64,000 nucleotides of DNA from Schlesneria paludicola DSM 18645 (GTDB lineage Bacteria > Planctomycetota > Planctomycetia > Planctomycetales > Planctomycetaceae), in contig CAMCMU010000013.1 in the NCBI GenBank assembly GCA_945876035.1, positions 29,537 through 93,536 on the forward strand, read 5' to 3'. A model generated the notes under the pieces. It made no database searches. It saw only the letters and a program-made list of their open reading frames with translations, and had not been told where the DNA came from. Positions 27,650 to 36,484 of this stretch are shown piece after piece (the first letter of the stretch is position 1; each line of letters starts with the position of its first letter). The translations under genes and the position numbers were made by a program.

Positions 27650-28753
27650 TTACGGGATCAAGAATGCCAGACCCGTGATTGTCGCCACTTCAACTGCGGC
27701 GGCCTTGGCGTTCAGCGGAACTTGATAGTGCAGATTCGGAGCACACTCGCCAGGGCGATACCAACCCAGTGAAGAGACTTCGCGGGCAGGCGGATCGAGT
27801 GTCATCTGATACGGCAGAGCGACAAGTTGCCCGCTAAAACGACTAATCGACGCCAGTGGTTGAATCAGCGGGTGGTAAGTATGTCCATATCTTTCCAAGG
27901 CAGGATCTTCAAAATAGAGAGGATAGTAAAAAAAGTTTGGGGCGTCCCACGGCATCAGCACGGCCGGGAATGACCGGTCAGGAAATGAATTCAGCCCGAA
28001 CGCAATATTCAATTCCGTTGATTTTTCTTTGGCCCATTCACGGATATCGTGATCGATTTCTTGGCCCTCTGTGCCTCGTTCGATGAATGGATTGATGCTG
28101 CTCATCTCGCGGTAGCGAACCGGCGCAATCGGAGTGCGACTGGCTGGCACTGATGCGGAGTTTTGTAAATCGTTTTGGTTGTTGAATGCGGTACGAAGAT
28201 TGGAATCATCCCTTGCCCCGATCGACGTTGGAGGAATGACGGGCGATTCGTGGGACGTGACAGTTTGTGTGGACGGGAGGGTGTCAGAGGTCTTCGAACC
28301 CGCTTCAGGATCGATCGGAAGAGGCACGATCCAAGCGGCCTCGCCCTCCTGATTCGTAAATGGAGATGAGGGTTGCGGATTTGATAATCCTGCTCCCAAT
28401 TCCAAGTTGTTGTCGGTTGGCGAATTGTGTTCAATGGACCTCTGGTTCGACTCAGATTGCTTGACTGCGGCAGCGGCTGGTGATCTGTCGGGCTTGCTGG
28501 GGAGCCCATGGCCTCCTCGGGTCACGCCGGCCTCATGACCTGGCGAATTCAGGGTCTCTGGAAGTTTTTCAGGCGATCGATAGAGCGAATTTAATCGACG
28601 CCAACGCTCTGCCGCCGTCCGTTGATTGAGACTCTCCGTTTTCGCCGGAATCGCTGTTAAAGAGGGCGTTTCCGCGAATGCGACCTCTTGTTGCATCACC
28701 GCGAGAGATGAAAACAGGAGCAGGAACTCAAGACAATTCCATCGGTGCGTGTT
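27650..28753 (-). CDS. Secreted hypothetical protein downstream of guaB
   Basis: About 367 residues if translation starts at the GTG at 28753; an upstream ATG at 28795 would overlap guaB by 68 bp, while the GTG overlaps it by 26 bp. The first ~28 residues ([21 protein letters not shown]) form a Sec-type signal peptide, followed by a long Ser/Pro/Thr/Glu-rich linker (about 35-210). A C-terminal region with hydrophobic and aromatic elements ([45 protein letters not shown]) looks folded. No known family recognised. It may be translated from the guaB transcript. Confidence 0.65.
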   Translation of the reverse strand, partial: NTHRWNCLEFLLLFSSLAVMQQEVAFAETPSLTAIPAKTESLNQRTAAERWRRLNSLYRSPEKLPETLNSPGHEAGVTRGGHGLPSKPDRSPAAAAVKQSESNQRSIEHNSPTDNNLELGAGLSNPQPSSPFTNQEGEAAWIVPLPIDPEAGSKTSDTLPSTQTVTSHESPVIPPTSIGARDDSNLRTAFNNQNDLQNSASVPASRTPIAPVRYREMSSINPFIERGTEGQEIDHDIREWAKEKSTELNIAFGLNSFPDRSFPAVLMPWDAPNFFYYPLYFEDPALERYGHTYHPLIQPLASISRFSGQLVALPYQMTLDPPAREVSSLGWYRPGECAPNLHYQVPLNAKAAAVEVATITGLAFLIP

Positions 28754-30224
28754 CACCGGAGTAATTTGGCGATTCTTCAACAATTGTGATGTCATGCGGA
28801 TGGCTCTCCCTTACTGCCGCTGGTGACACTTGGATAAACCGCGATTCCGTTCGCAGATCGGTGATCGTCCGAACACCGCAATATCCCATGCCCGCCCGCA
28901 GCCCCCCGATTAATTGATACAACAAAACAGGCAGAGCACCCTTGTAGGCGACACGGCCTTCTACTCCCTCGGGAACCAGTTTGGAGGACACGGGCGCACG
29001 CCCGTCCTCGCTGTTCCCCTGTCTGTACCGTTCACTGCTTCCTTTGACCATCGCTCCGAGCGAACCCATACCGCGATATCGTTTAAATCGACGTCCCTGA
29101 TACAGAACGACATCGCCCGGACTTTCATCCAATCCCGCCAACAAACCACCGAGCATGACCGTGTGAGCACCTGCTGCCAAAGCTTTCGTAATATCGCCGC
29201 TGTATCGAATACCTCCGTCGGCGATGATCGGCACATCGGTATCGACGGTTGCTCGAACAGCGTTGGAAATGGCGGTCAACTGCGGCACGCCAATTCCCGC
29301 GATGATTCGTGTCGTACAGATCGATCCGGGACCAATGCCAACTTTGACAGCATCTGCACCGGCACGGATCAGGTCCCTTGCTCCTTCTGTCGTGGCCACA
29401 TTCCCCGCAATGACGTCAATCGCCCATCGTCGCTTCAATTCTAAGACGGTGTCCACCACATTTTTTGAATGGCCATGGGCACTATCAACACACAAAACAT
29501 CGACACCCTTCTCAATCAGTCTTGCCGCTCGCTCAAAATCGCCGACGCCGATGGCCGCCCCCACCCGCAGACGCCCGCGAGAATCCTTGGCGGCGAAAGG
29601 GTATCGCAGGTTTTTGTCGATATCCTTGATGGTGATCAAACCTTTCAATTGGAATAGTTCGTCCACCAAGAGCAGCTTCTCGACTTTATTTTCCAGTAAT
29701 AGGCGCTGCGCCTGTTCGAGCGTTGTGTCTTCCTTGGCGGTCACCAGATTTTCCTTGGTCATCACTTCCGAAACGGAAATCATGGTGTCCTTGCTTTGCA
29801 TAAACCGCAGATCACGGCGAGTCAGAATGCCTAGGAGCTTGCCGTTCCGAGTCACGGGGACACCACCGATGTTCCGTTCCTCCATAATCTTCCACGCTTC
29901 GGCGGCAGTGGCTTCCGGTGGGAGTGTCACCGGATCAACGATGACCCCGTGCTCCGCACGTTTGACGCGTTCGACCTGCATGGCTTGAAATTCGGCGGAC
30001 ATATTCTTGTGAATTATTCCAATCCCACCCTCCTGAGCCATGGCCACTGCCATCTCGCTTTCGGTAACGGTGTCCATCGGGCTGGAAAGAATCGGCACAT
30101 TCAGCCGGATATTTCGCGTCAGTTGCGTGGAGACGTCGGTGTCTCCGGGGACGAGTTCGCTGTAGGCTGGCTCCAGCAAGACATCATCAAACGTCACACC
30201 CCGATAAACGATGCGATCTTCCAT
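28728..30224 (-). CDS. guaB: Inosine-5'-monophosphate dehydrogenase
   Basis: 498 residues from the ATG at 30224, with a strong GGAGGAG six bases upstream; a longer frame to 30290 is not needed. IMPDH oxidises IMP to XMP with NAD+, the committed step of GMP synthesis, in the cytoplasm. Two CBS domains (about 95-205) are inserted in the barrel ([20 protein letters not shown] and [20 protein letters not shown]). The catalytic loop is [15 protein letters not shown], and the flap [11 protein letters not shown] is intact. Length and motifs are standard. Confidence 0.97.
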   Translation of the reverse strand: MEDRIVYRGVTFDDVLLEPAYSELVPGDTDVSTQLTRNIRLNVPILSSPMDTVTESEMAVAMAQEGGIGIIHKNMSAEFQAMQVERVKRAEHGVIVDPVTLPPEATAAEAWKIMEERNIGGVPVTRNGKLLGILTRRDLRFMQSKDTMISVSEVMTKENLVTAKEDTTLEQAQRLLLENKVEKLLLVDELFQLKGLITIKDIDKNLRYPFAAKDSRGRLRVGAAIGVGDFERAARLIEKGVDVLCVDSAHGHSKNVVDTVLELKRRWAIDVIAGNVATTEGARDLIRAGADAVKVGIGPGSICTTRIIAGIGVPQLTAISNAVRATVDTDVPIIADGGIRYSGDITKALAAGAHTVMLGGLLAGLDESPGDVVLYQGRRFKRYRGMGSLGAMVKGSSERYRQGNSEDGRAPVSSKLVPEGVEGRVAYKGALPVLLYQLIGGLRAGMGYCGVRTITDLRTESRFIQVSPAAVRESHPHDITIVEESPNYSGEHAPMELS

Positions 30225-30230
30225 GGGTTC

Positions 30231-30237
30231 CTCCTCC
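30231..30237 (-). promoter_or_regulatory. Shine-Dalgarno that fixes the guaB start
   Basis: Read on the minus strand this is GGAGGAG, six bases before the ATG at 30224. It excludes the upstream in-frame start at 30290 as the main one. Confidence 0.8.
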
Positions 30238-30424
30238 GTTGGGTCTGTCGATAGTTTTTTGAGTCTGCAGTCTTGGCGTCCATCACCCACTCGATGAGCG
30301 ACGGGCGACGGGCGGATACCGCAATTGCCGCCAATTCATCTGGTCAAGCGATTGACTTTTGTGGCCCTCGTCAGGGATTGCCATTAATGTTGCGGCCATT
30401 CGTTTTTTTAGCGAGTGTCTCGGT

Positions 30425-31324
30425 TCAGGTGGCACGGTGCAACCGATTCGACAATTCTACGAGTTGAGAGACCTCAAGAGCCTCTGCACGGGCATCGACC
30501 GGGAGGTTCAATTCCTCAAACAGTTCGTTAATCTCGGATTTGCTCATCGATTTCCGGTACAATTGTGCCAAGACTCCCCCGAGCATTTTCCTTCGCTGCG
30601 TAAAGATGTCCCGCAGAAACGACTGAAACGCGGCTCGATCATGAATTCTTGCCCGCGCATCGGGGTTCGGTTCAATTCGTACGATCGCCGAATCGACTTT
30701 TGGTCGTGGCCAAAACACGTTCGGTCCAAGTTTGTGAACCAGCGTGACTTGACACTGGGCTTGAAAGTATACGGAGAGCGCGCTGTACTCAGGCGTTCGT
30801 GGCTTGGCATTCAGACGTTGCGCCAATTCAAATTGAATCGTGACCACCATCCGAGTTAAGGGGAAGTCCGATGCCAACAAATTGGCAAGGATCGGTGTCC
30901 CGACATGATAAGGCAGATTAGCCACAAGCTTCAGACGCCGATCTGGTGCGGCAGACAATTGAGCTGTAATGGCCTCGACAACCAGAGGGTTGAGCTGATT
31001 CTTGTTCTTTAAGGCGTCGCAGTTTAACAGCGTGACATCTGGCAAATGTGACGTCGCTTCATGGGCAAATCGGAACATCTTCGGATCAAATTCCACCGAC
31101 ACGACAGATCCCGCTTCCGCCGCCAAAAAAGTCGTCAGCCCACCCGTTCCGGAGCCAATCTCCAATACCACATCGTCCGGCCCAAGATCCGCTTCGGTGA
31201 CGATGCTTTCCAAAAGATTCAAATCAATCAGAAAATTTTGCCCGAGATCATGACGCGGGTGCAACCCCTGTTGTTCAAACAGGGCCATCAGGTGTGTTCG
31301 CGTCTGTCGTAGGGGGGAGTGCAT
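30425..31324 (-). CDS. rsmA: 16S rRNA dimethyladenosine transferase (KsgA)
   Basis: 299 residues. It transfers four methyl groups to two adjacent adenines near the 3' end of 16S rRNA during 30S assembly. Motifs: LGQNFLIDLNLLESIV at the start, EIGSGTGGLTTFLA (SAM-binding), NLPYHVGTPILANLL (the NLPY adenine-binding motif) and VFWPRPKVDSAIVRI. The C-terminal helical domain is complete. Start ATG at 31324; an ATG at 31288 is a possible alternative. It lies 200 bp upstream of the guaB start on the same strand. Confidence 0.96.
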   Translation of the reverse strand: MHSPLRQTRTHLMALFEQQGLHPRHDLGQNFLIDLNLLESIVTEADLGPDDVVLEIGSGTGGLTTFLAAEAGSVVSVEFDPKMFRFAHEATSHLPDVTLLNCDALKNKNQLNPLVVEAITAQLSAAPDRRLKLVANLPYHVGTPILANLLASDFPLTRMVVTIQFELAQRLNAKPRTPEYSALSVYFQAQCQVTLVHKLGPNVFWPRPKVDSAIVRIEPNPDARARIHDRAAFQSFLRDIFTQRRKMLGGVLAQLYRKSMSKSEINELFEELNLPVDARAEALEVSQLVELSNRLHRAT

Positions 31325-31790
31325 TGGTGGCTCTTTCGGTGCTTTTCAGTATACCGTCAAAAATTGTCGCCGTCTCTCCGCCGCAGGCCACAGACACAGG
31401 GAATCTTGACCAGCCGGAGGATCATTCCCGACCAGAAACGCATTTCATTTCTGTTCTCCGACCCGATGTCAAATCTCGTTTTGTCAAAGGGTTACGACGG
31501 TATCCTCCGTGATCGCCGGAGGGTTCGGAGTCGAGAGTATCAAAATTCCATAATATTGAAGATAGGGTGAATGCGACGAGTGTTCCGCAGCGATCGGTTG
31601 GGAAGACAAGGTGGATCCGAACTCCGGAACGCACGCGATAACCGATGAAGTCATCGAAATCAATATGACCAGTTACAGCTGCAGACGTGATACGTCCGAT
31701 TCGATCGATATCAACAGGCATGCCGTTAACTTCCTTCCGAATTATGGACATTACGTGGGCAACGAGGCCAAAGAATTGACGGGATCAATC
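31325..31790. other. Divergent intergenic region between rsmA and a repeat protein gene
   Basis: About 466 bp. The frame of the following gene is open upstream to 31611 (GTG start), but I see no sequence support for coding there. No structured element noted. Confidence 0.4.
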
Positions 31791-33662
31791 ATGAACAAGC
31801 AATATCGTTACTTCACTCGGGGTCACAGACACATGACGGCTGCCGCTAGTATCGCCATCGCGGAACTGGTTTGCGGTGGTGTTTCGCCGTTGGCATTTGG
31901 AGGCTGGATATCGCCGAAAGTGCAGAACCCCAAATCGAGTCACACCCGAGTTGCCGACATCCCCTCGAAGGAGGATCAACTGTCGTCGACCGTTCGTGAT
32001 CTGATGGCAGATGCCAATCGTTACGCGGAAAAGAAGGATTTAAATCGAGCGATTCAAATCGCAGACCGTGCTGCCGAGATTGCTGCGGCGTCACCTCGAT
32101 TGCAGCAAAGCCAGTCGGATTGCTCGTCCGAGGAAATTGAACGTGTCACCACGAAATATCGATCGCTTCGTGATGCAGCGGCTTTGCAAGCGATATCGGC
32201 AGAAGAACGGCCATCCTTCCTGAAGCGACTGACACGCCGGAATCTTACAAAAAAGCGATACCATCAGGTTGAGAATTCCAAAGAGAAAGACAAGAATTCG
32301 GAGGAGCCGTCTGCTCAGGATCAGACACTCTCTGCCAAGCCCGCAGAGTCAGAAGTCACCAAGGCCGCGTCTGCAAAACGAAGCAGCAGTCACGCAACGC
32401 CCCGCGAAGAAAATTCGGAACGTCGGATCGCGCATTCTAAAGAGAACAACAAGGATGCGGAGACGCCCTCGGCTCAGGATCCAAAAATCTCTGCCAGCGC
32501 ATCAACGCTGAAAGTCATTAAGGCCGCATTTTCAAAACGAAGCGTCAGCCAGGAATTTCCCGACGAGAATCTCACAAAAAAGCGAGACGGTCAGGTTGAG
32601 AACTCCAAAGATAAAGGCAAGAACTCGGAGGAGCCGTCTGCTCAGGATGAGGAACTCTCTGCCAAGCCCGCAGAGTCAGAAATCACCAAGGCCGCATTTT
32701 CAAAACGAAGCGTCAGCCAGGAATTTCCCGACAAGGAATTTCCTGTGCATCCGGTTGGCCAAGTAAAACATCGGCTGAAACCTGCTGCCTCACTGCCGTC
32801 GGACATCCCGACTGGGGCTACGGGCGATTCATTCAGTGGGTGTTCAGGTCTTCCCCAATCGGCAACTCCGTCGATTACCCCCGAAACGGCATCAGACGAC
32901 TGGACAAAATCATCCGAAGAGACTCCGCAGGAAACATCGTTGAAATCACCGCTCGTCCGACTTCGTGGCAATCGATCAATGCCGAACCACGTTCGATCGG
33001 CATTGCTTCAGGAGCGATCGCCGAACGCAAGTACATGGACTGCCCAAGGTGTTTCGTCATCAAAAATGCTTTGGCAAACGCGTTCTGAGCAGGACTCCGC
33101 GTTTGCCGCTCTGTTGCCGGTGAATCGGTTCCAAGAGACCATTTCTGAGCGGTCGGGTGTCAATGGCCGTCCCGATCTGCGTGACAGTGGAAACTGCAAT
33201 TCTCGGGAGAGCCGTTCGCCATCCGCAGGCCATCGATTGGTTGCCGCAACGACGGTTCAGGAAACGAGCTGCCAGTCCCTTAAATTCCGGTCGTCCGTGC
33301 CTCCCCGTTCCGATTCGAGTCACGGAGTTCTTCTTGCCAGTGATTCCACGTCCGCGAGGTCGGCGACCTTCAACGAATCGTCGGGGGGGGCGTTGTCTGG
33401 TTCATTGGATCAGTTTGATTCCAGCCCAGGCCCTGCCAGGATCACTCGGCCGCTGTTTTCCTCAGCCGAGAATTCCAAACGATCGAAAACGAAATCCAGC
33501 AGCGATATTTCGCTCCAGTCGTTTGAGACGATCAAGCCCGTGGCGACGGGGTTGCGTCTGTCCCTTTCGACGACGACATTTCTTTTCGCCACGATTGGTA
33601 GCGGGCTCGTCGGTCTGGGGCTGACCTTGATTTACATGGCAAAACGATCGAAGCACATCTGA
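31791..33662 (+). CDS. Repeat-containing hypothetical protein with C-terminal membrane anchor
   Basis: 623 residues from the ATG at 31791, with ACGGGA upstream; the frame remains open back to 31611. Residues 15-40 are hydrophobic and could be a signal or membrane segment. A helical stretch follows (residues 60-140). The middle holds three imperfect repeats of about 50-57 residues encoded at 32241-32735, with recurring cores NSKEKDKNSEEPSAQD, SAKPAESEVTKAA and FSKRSVSQEFPD. The second half is Ser/Thr/Pro-rich. The end is a single membrane helix (FLFATIGSGLVGLGLTLIYM) plus a basic tail. No family recognised; it looks like an envelope protein whose repeated, highly charged part is extracellular or periplasmic. 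Confidence 0.7.
   Translation: MNKQYRYFTRGHRHMTAAASIAIAELVCGGVSPLAFGGWISPKVQNPKSSHTRVADIPSKEDQLSSTVRDLMADANRYAEKKDLNRAIQIADRAAEIAAASPRLQQSQSDCSSEEIERVTTKYRSLRDAAALQAISAEERPSFLKRLTRRNLTKKRYHQVENSKEKDKNSEEPSAQDQTLSAKPAESEVTKAASAKRSSSHATPREENSERRIAHSKENNKDAETPSAQDPKISASASTLKVIKAAFSKRSVSQEFPDENLTKKRDGQVENSKDKGKNSEEPSAQDEELSAKPAESEITKAAFSKRSVSQEFPDKEFPVHPVGQVKHRLKPAASLPSDIPTGATGDSFSGCSGLPQSATPSITPETASDDWTKSSEETPQETSLKSPLVRLRGNRSMPNHVRSALLQERSPNASTWTAQGVSSSKMLWQTRSEQDSAFAALLPVNRFQETISERSGVNGRPDLRDSGNCNSRESRSPSAGHRLVAATTVQETSCQSLKFRSSVPPRSDSSHGVLLASDSTSARSATFNESSGGALSGSLDQFDSSPGPARITRPLFSSAENSKRSKTKSSSDISLQSFETIKPVATGLRLSLSTTTFLFATIGSGLVGLGLTLIYMAKRSKHI
32241..32735 (+). repeat. Three imperfect in-frame direct repeats
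   Basis: Within the preceding gene, copies start near 32241, 32421 and 32568. The first and third are the most alike (both open with the reading NLTKKR and share SEEPSAQD and LSAKPAESE), while the middle copy is shorter and more diverged. The pattern implies repeat expansion followed by drift. Confidence 0.75.
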
Positions 33663-33827
33663 ACACTTTGATTCGCAACGTGGCACCGAACAGACCGTCC
33701 GAAAACAGATGGCGACTCATGCGCACACTCGGTGCCATGCAAATCCGTGGCCAAGTCCGCCTGAGACTCAGACGGATCATCGTCTGCTCAATGCCGCCGT
33801 GGGTTGTATCAATTCAGAAGGTGTCTC

Positions 33828-34934
33828 ATGCAAATTGGTATTCTCCGAGAAGTGAAGCCCGATGAATACCGCGTGGCCATGTTGCCCGTGGGCGTTGAAG
33901 AACTAACACGCGCCGGACATCGGGTTCTGATGGAAGCGGGTGCGGGATTGGGGAGCGGCCTCGCAGATGAACTGTATGCCGCGAATGGAGCCACGATTGT
34001 GGCAACAGCCGAGGACGTGTGGTCCGAGTCCGAATTGATTGTGAAAGTCAAGGAGCCTCAGGCCTCCGAGTGGCCGTTGTTGCGACCTGAGCAAATTGTC
34101 TTCACGTATTTCCACTTCGCAGCCAGTGAAGAATTGACCAGAAATGTCGCGATAACCGGTATCACAGCGTTGGCCTATGAAACGCTGCGGGGACCCCACG
34201 GCGATCTCCCGTGCCTGACACCGATGAGCGAAGTGGCCGGTCGGATGAGCATTCAGGAGGGAGCCAAATATCTCGAGCGACCGCAACGCGGTCGCGGAAT
34301 CCTGTTGGCGGGAGTGCCGGGCGTACAGCCCGCGCATATTGCGATCCTGGGTGGTGGTGTGGTCGGAAAAAATGCGGCGCGCATCGCAGCAGGATTTCAG
34401 GCGGATGTGGCGATTCTCGACATCAACGTGGATCGACTCCGTTATCTTGAAGATATTATGCCACCCAACGTCAATACGGTTTTCAGTGATCGGCACAACA
34501 TTCGGGAACAACTCCAAATGGCGGACTTGGTGATCGGAGCCGTCTTGCTGGAAGGCGCTCGAGCACCGCAGTTGGTGACACACGCGGATCTCAAACTGAT
34601 GAAACCAGGAGCAGTGATTATTGACGTGGCCGTTGATCAGGGGGGCTGTGTCGAAACAACACGACCGACGACACACTCCAACCCGACCTATGTTGTGGAG
34701 GGCATCGTGCACTACTGTGTCACGAATATGCCTGGAGCCGTCGGCCGGACAAGTACCTATGCACTGTGCAATGTCACCCTGCCCTACGTACTTCGATTGG
34801 CAAATCTGGGGTTGAAGGCCGCGACCTCAACCGATCCGGGCCTCGCCAATGCGGTGAATCTTCACCGGGGTCGGATTACCAACAAACCCGTGGCCGACAC
34901 ATTCGGGCTGCCCTACGTTCTGTTTTCGGCATAG
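33828..34934 (+). CDS. ald: Alanine dehydrogenase
   Basis: 368 residues from the ATG at 33828, preceded by AAGGTG. It interconverts L-alanine and pyruvate plus ammonium with NAD. MQIGILREVKPDEYRVAMLP, VKVKEPQASEW, YFHFAASEELT and the Rossmann turn AILGGGVVGKNAARIAAG are all in place. The length equals the standard enzyme (about 370). The next gene (hpt) is convergent with only 15 bp between stops. Confidence 0.95.
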   Translation: MQIGILREVKPDEYRVAMLPVGVEELTRAGHRVLMEAGAGLGSGLADELYAANGATIVATAEDVWSESELIVKVKEPQASEWPLLRPEQIVFTYFHFAASEELTRNVAITGITALAYETLRGPHGDLPCLTPMSEVAGRMSIQEGAKYLERPQRGRGILLAGVPGVQPAHIAILGGGVVGKNAARIAAGFQADVAILDINVDRLRYLEDIMPPNVNTVFSDRHNIREQLQMADLVIGAVLLEGARAPQLVTHADLKLMKPGAVIIDVAVDQGGCVETTRPTTHSNPTYVVEGIVHYCVTNMPGAVGRTSTYALCNVTLPYVLRLANLGLKAATSTDPGLANAVNLHRGRITNKPVADTFGLPYVLFSA

Positions 34935-34949
34935 CGGACGGCTTCAGGG

Positions 34950-35483
34950 TCAAACGGCCGAGCCTTCGAGATCGCTCTCTTCGAGGACGTGGACATCGGA
35001 CAGATGTCGATAGTCGTCGCCGTAGTCCAAGCCATAGCCCACGACGAACTTATTTGGAATTTGAAAGCCAAAGTAGTCGGGTACCGCCTGGACTTCAGAG
35101 GCCCCCTGTTTCCAAAGGAGGACTGCCGTACGAAGACTGGCCGGGCGTTGTTGCTGCAGTGTGTCAGTCAATCGGACTAGCGTTTTTCCGGTATCGAAAA
35201 TGTCATCGATCAGCAGCACATGACGACCTTGAATTTCTGGCAAGAGATTCCAGCCGATGGTCAGTGATCCTGACGCTGTCGTCGGACCCCCATAGCTGGA
35301 TGCGTGTACGAAACCCACGCGATGAGGCACCTGAACGGATCGGATCAGATCAGCGACAAGAATGATGCTTCCATTGAGTACGCCCAAGACGGTTAACGAT
35401 TTGTTTCGATAATCATCGCCGATGAGTCGCCCCATGGCGGCAACTCTTAAGGCAATTTGATGGGCGGGGATCAGTGGATACAT
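34950..35483 (-). CDS. hpt: Hypoxanthine-guanine phosphoribosyltransferase
   Basis: 177 residues. It salvages hypoxanthine or guanine to IMP or GMP using PRPP. The PRPP-binding motif VLLIDDIFDTGKTL and the conserved VLNGSIILVADLIR and FVVGYGLDYGDDYRHL segments identify it. Start ATG at 35483. It is a single gene convergent with ald. Confidence 0.95.
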   Translation of the reverse strand: MYPLIPAHQIALRVAAMGRLIGDDYRNKSLTVLGVLNGSIILVADLIRSVQVPHRVGFVHASSYGGPTTASGSLTIGWNLLPEIQGRHVLLIDDIFDTGKTLVRLTDTLQQQRPASLRTAVLLWKQGASEVQAVPDYFGFQIPNKFVVGYGLDYGDDYRHLSDVHVLEESDLEGSAV

Positions 35484-35548
35484 GGGCGGTCACATCCCTT
35501 AAGCATAGTCGTCAATGAATTTTAGATATTGAAATAGAGTGGTTTGCC

Positions 35549-36340
35549 TTGTCGTGTTCATCAGTCTACCTTAAGCATCGTCGTCCGTCAGTTGAACTTC
35601 ATGAACGTGAGTCTTTTGTGAGTTGGTCTTCCGAATTACTGGCCCAACAGCCTGCTGATCTTTTTGTTCCTGAATCGGCAACGATGCCCCGTGGAGCCGT
35701 GCTCTTTTTACATGGCTCCGACGGAGTCACGCTGCGAGATAACTCGTCGTTTACAGCAGAGTTGGAACAACACCAACTGGCGTGTTTGTGTCCCCTCGGA
35801 CCACAATGCTACTGGACCGATCGGGTGTACTCCCCGTTCAACGAACACTCGAGTCCACTGGCACTTCTCTTCCAGCATGTTCCGATTTTTTTTTGCAATC
35901 GTTGGCAGATTGATCCACCAAGAATCGCGTTGTGTGGCATTGAATTGGGTGGGCAGGGCGTCTTGCAGCTGGCCTATCGTCATGCACGACAGTTCCCGAT
36001 CGTTGCCGCGATTTCGCCAAAAATTGATTTTGAAACGTGGTACGGTCACGGAACCACTTTAGACGAAATATTTCCCAATCGTGAAGCGGCGCGGCAGGCC
36101 ACGGCCATTCTGCATCTGCATCCACTCAATTGGCCAAAGCATCAGTTCTTGCTCTGCGATCCCTTGGATCATTACTGCTGTGACGGCGTTTCGGCACTGA
36201 TGAGCAAACTGTCCTCCACCGGTATTCCCTTCCATTCGGAAACGGAACAGAGCCACGGTGGCTATGGCTGGACTTACGCCAATCAGATGGCCGCGAGAGT
36301 CGTGGGATTCCTCGCCGAACGACTTGCGTTGGATCACTGA
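35549..36340 (+). CDS. Alpha/beta-hydrolase fold protein with Ser to Glu at the nucleophile
   Basis: 263 residues from a TTG at 35549 with GAGTGG eight bases upstream; a GTG at codon 24 is an alternative. The fold is that of the esterase D / putative esterase group: GAVLFLHGSDGVTLRDNS, then CGIELGGQGVLQLAYRH where the nucleophile elbow should be G-x-S-x-G. Position 132 is Glu, so the catalytic serine is missing. The other triad positions are kept: Asp in LLCDPLDHYC (204/207) and His in QSHGGYGW (236). It may be non-hydrolytic, or the assignment of the elbow may be slightly off. No signal peptide is seen and its neighbours do not suggest a pathway. Confidence 0.7.
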   Translation: MSCSSVYLKHRRPSVELHERESFVSWSSELLAQQPADLFVPESATMPRGAVLFLHGSDGVTLRDNSSFTAELEQHQLACLCPLGPQCYWTDRVYSPFNEHSSPLALLFQHVPIFFCNRWQIDPPRIALCGIELGGQGVLQLAYRHARQFPIVAAISPKIDFETWYGHGTTLDEIFPNREAARQATAILHLHPLNWPKHQFLLCDPLDHYCCDGVSALMSKLSSTGIPFHSETEQSHGGYGWTYANQMAARVVGFLAERLALDH

Positions 36341-36484
36341 TCCGTTCTAAACGCAGACGTTATGTTGTCTTCAAAAAATCGTCCGGCCAATTTTCCGCCA
36401 ACTCGGCGGCGAACAGCAGGGGTTCGTCGGGCCCGAAGTGCACCGGTCGGCCAGAGGGGAACGTCGGAATTGGGTAGACTGGTG

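Noticed and set aside
29224..29988. 254-codon plus-strand frame
   Set aside because: Antisense shadow of guaB.
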